Position numbers and translations under genes: made by a program
Notes under the pieces: model-generated
The model's database searches: none
What the model saw: only the letters and a program-made list of their open reading frames with translations
What the model was told of the DNA's origin: nothing
In this document: positions 33,355 to 34,598 of the stretch, piece by piece
Layout: each line of letters opens with the position of its first letter
Position numbering within the stretch: the stretch's first letter is position 1
From: Candidatus Doudnabacteria bacterium
Lineage (GTDB): Bacteria; Patescibacteriota; Doudnabacteria; UBA920; O2-02-FULL-48-8
Assembly (NCBI GenBank): GCA_025450105.1
Contig: JANWIA010000029.1
Coordinates: forward strand, 1 to 34,598
DNA: 34,598 bases
Direction of reading: 5' to 3'

Positions 33355-34598
33355 ATGAAACTAAATTTAATCAAGAAACAAAAATTACTTCGACCGGTTA
33401 CTGATATTATCAAGCTAATCAAATCGAACGATTATCAGGTTTATTTGGTTGGCGGAACGGTTCGCGATTTGATATTGAACCGGCCAATTGATAATTTTGA
33501 TTTGGCGACTGACGCATTGCCTGGAGAAGTCGAAAAGATTTTAAAGAAAGGTAAATACATTACCAAAGACTTTGGCAAGAAATTTGGAACAATTTTTACA
33601 GTCTCAAATGGTTTTCCAATTGAAATCACAACCTTTAGATCTGAAAGCCGTTATTCAGACCGCCGCCACCCAGACTATGTAAAGTTTGAAACAGATTATT
33701 TGGTTGATTCCAAACGCCGCGATTTTACAATCAATTCCATGTACTTAGATTTGGACTCTGGCGAGGTCTTGGATCCCCAAAAGGGAATGAAGGATTTATC
33801 GGCAAAACTTATCCGTTTCGTTGGTAAAGCGACTGACCGTATTGATGAGGATGGTCTGAGGATGTTGCGGGGAGTACGCTTGTCTGCGCAGCTAAATTTT
33901 AAACTGGAAAAGAATTCTTTTGCGGCAATCAAGACTCGGGTCAAGTATATTCAGACCCTGCCAGGTGAACGGATCAAACCTGAGTTGGATAAGATTATAC
34001 TTTCTGATATGAAGGTTAAAGGCATAAAATTACTTAACGAGCTTGGCTTGCTCCGGTTCCTTATTCCTGATTTCCATAAATTGAACAATGTTTACCATAA
34101 TTCAAAAAGGTATCATTTGGAAGGAAGTGTTTTTGCTCATACCTTACTCGGTTTGAATTACCTGCATGAACTCGATACAAATTATGCGTTTCTTTTTCAC
34201 GATTATGGAAAGAATTACACGGGTAAAAAAATTCACAAGGACGGGGAATGGGTAAACAAATTTTTTGACCATCAAAAGGTTTCTGCTGAACACTTTAAAC
34301 CGTTCGCGGAACGACTAAAATTTTCTGCTAAATCAAAGCGATTGATCAGCTGGTTGATTGAACACCACGATGATCGATTGGTCTTTCGCCAATCTTCGCT
34401 TCGAAAGCAGCTCGACTATGTTCAACACCCGTACTTTGAAAAAATGTTGGATATTTGGTTGGCAGATTCTATGGCCAATCTCAGGCTAGGCGAAGATGGT
34501 AAGGAATACTCAAGGCCATCCGAAGCCGTGACACTTGGTAAGCAGCTTACACAAAAACTTAATTCAAAGAAGAATTTAATTTTAAAATTGGCCAATGG
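33355..34598 (+). CDS. CCA-adding enzyme/poly(A) polymerase family nucleotidyltransferase (3' end beyond window)
   Basis: The frame is open for 414 codons to the edge. It has GGTVRDLI (about 33-40), RPIDNFDLATDA, the FGTIFTV and TTFRSESRYSD strands, RRDFTINSM, EDGLRMLRGVRL and an HD motif in LFHDYGK. This is a class II tRNA nucleotidyltransferase head with an HD domain. The catalytic pair is usually Asp-x-Asp before LAT or IAT; here the aligned residues are Asn 47 and Asp 49, preceded by Asp 46. All three tRNAs in the window already encode CCA, so repair would be the likely role. The start at ATG 33355 lies two bases after a terminator, with no Shine-Dalgarno. Confidence 0.85.
   Translation, partial: MKLNLIKKQKLLRPVTDIIKLIKSNDYQVYLVGGTVRDLILNRPIDNFDLATDALPGEVEKILKKGKYITKDFGKKFGTIFTVSNGFPIEITTFRSESRYSDRRHPDYVKFETDYLVDSKRRDFTINSMYLDLDSGEVLDPQKGMKDLSAKLIRFVGKATDRIDEDGLRMLRGVRLSAQLNFKLEKNSFAAIKTRVKYIQTLPGERIKPELDKIILSDMKVKGIKLLNELGLLRFLIPDFHKLNNVYHNSKRYHLEGSVFAHTLLGLNYLHELDTNYAFLFHDYGKNYTGKKIHKDGEWVNKFFDHQKVSAEHFKPFAERLKFSAKSKRLISWLIEHHDDRLVFRQSSLRKQLDYVQHPYFEKMLDIWLADSMANLRLGEDGKEYSRPSEAVTLGKQLTQKLNSKKNLILKLAN

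Overview
The window reads as a compact, AT-leaning, gene-dense bacterial chromosome segment. It most resembles a Candidate Phyla Radiation (Patescibacteria, probably Parcubacteria-like) genome. This is an inference from gene content: a DUF4012 protein beside peptidoglycan genes, a MacA/MacB-like exporter with two tandem permeases, a short ATP synthase delta subunit, many small membrane proteins and few Shine-Dalgarno sites. UGA is an ordinary stop at several tight gene junctions, so this is the standard code, not the UGA=Gly code of Gracilibacteria or Absconditabacteria.

Layout. 1-393: left-edge minus-strand reading frames of unknown function and a bidirectional terminator. 394-801: DksA/TraR-type zinc-finger protein (minus). 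864-1138: promoter, a strongly folded about 100-nt element, tRNA-Gln and terminator. 1153-1524: small membrane protein. 1547-6376: promoter and exporter operon (adaptor, ATPase, two FtsX-like permeases); the second permease is cut by one in-frame UGA. 6383-8206: YkuK-type RNase H-fold protein and four small membrane proteins. 8267-8593: thioredoxin (minus), divergent from a D,D-carboxypeptidase (8768-9697).

9721-21376 is an envelope and division block: mraY, an N-acyl-D-amino-acid deacylase-like amidohydrolase, murD, ftsW, a DUF4012 protein, murJ, lepA, a 33-residue membrane peptide, an FtsB/DivIC-like protein and a parvulin-type isomerase. Most junctions overlap or touch, implying co-translation. 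A tRNA-Gly follows within five bases. 21463-25319 holds a cobalamin-binding-type protein, an HD hydrolase, an M3 oligopeptidase, tRNA-Thr and an unrecognised beta-rich protein.

25353-32083 is a complete F-type ATP synthase operon (atpZ, a, c, b, delta, alpha, gamma, beta, epsilon), with hairpins around atpE and a palindromic repeat between atpD and atpC. 32098-32853 is a GC-rich gene with its own promoter and terminator that looks inserted. It is followed by a small beta-carbonic-anhydrase-like gene and, running off the right edge, a CCA-adding-enzyme-type nucleotidyltransferase.

The points most worth a second look are the UGA-split permease, the folded element before tRNA-Gln, the amidohydrolase inside the mur operon with an altered metal-site His, the GC-rich carbonic-anhydrase-like cassette, and the Asn in place of a catalytic Asp in the CCA-enzyme-like protein. 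No CRISPR array, insertion sequence or rRNA was seen.
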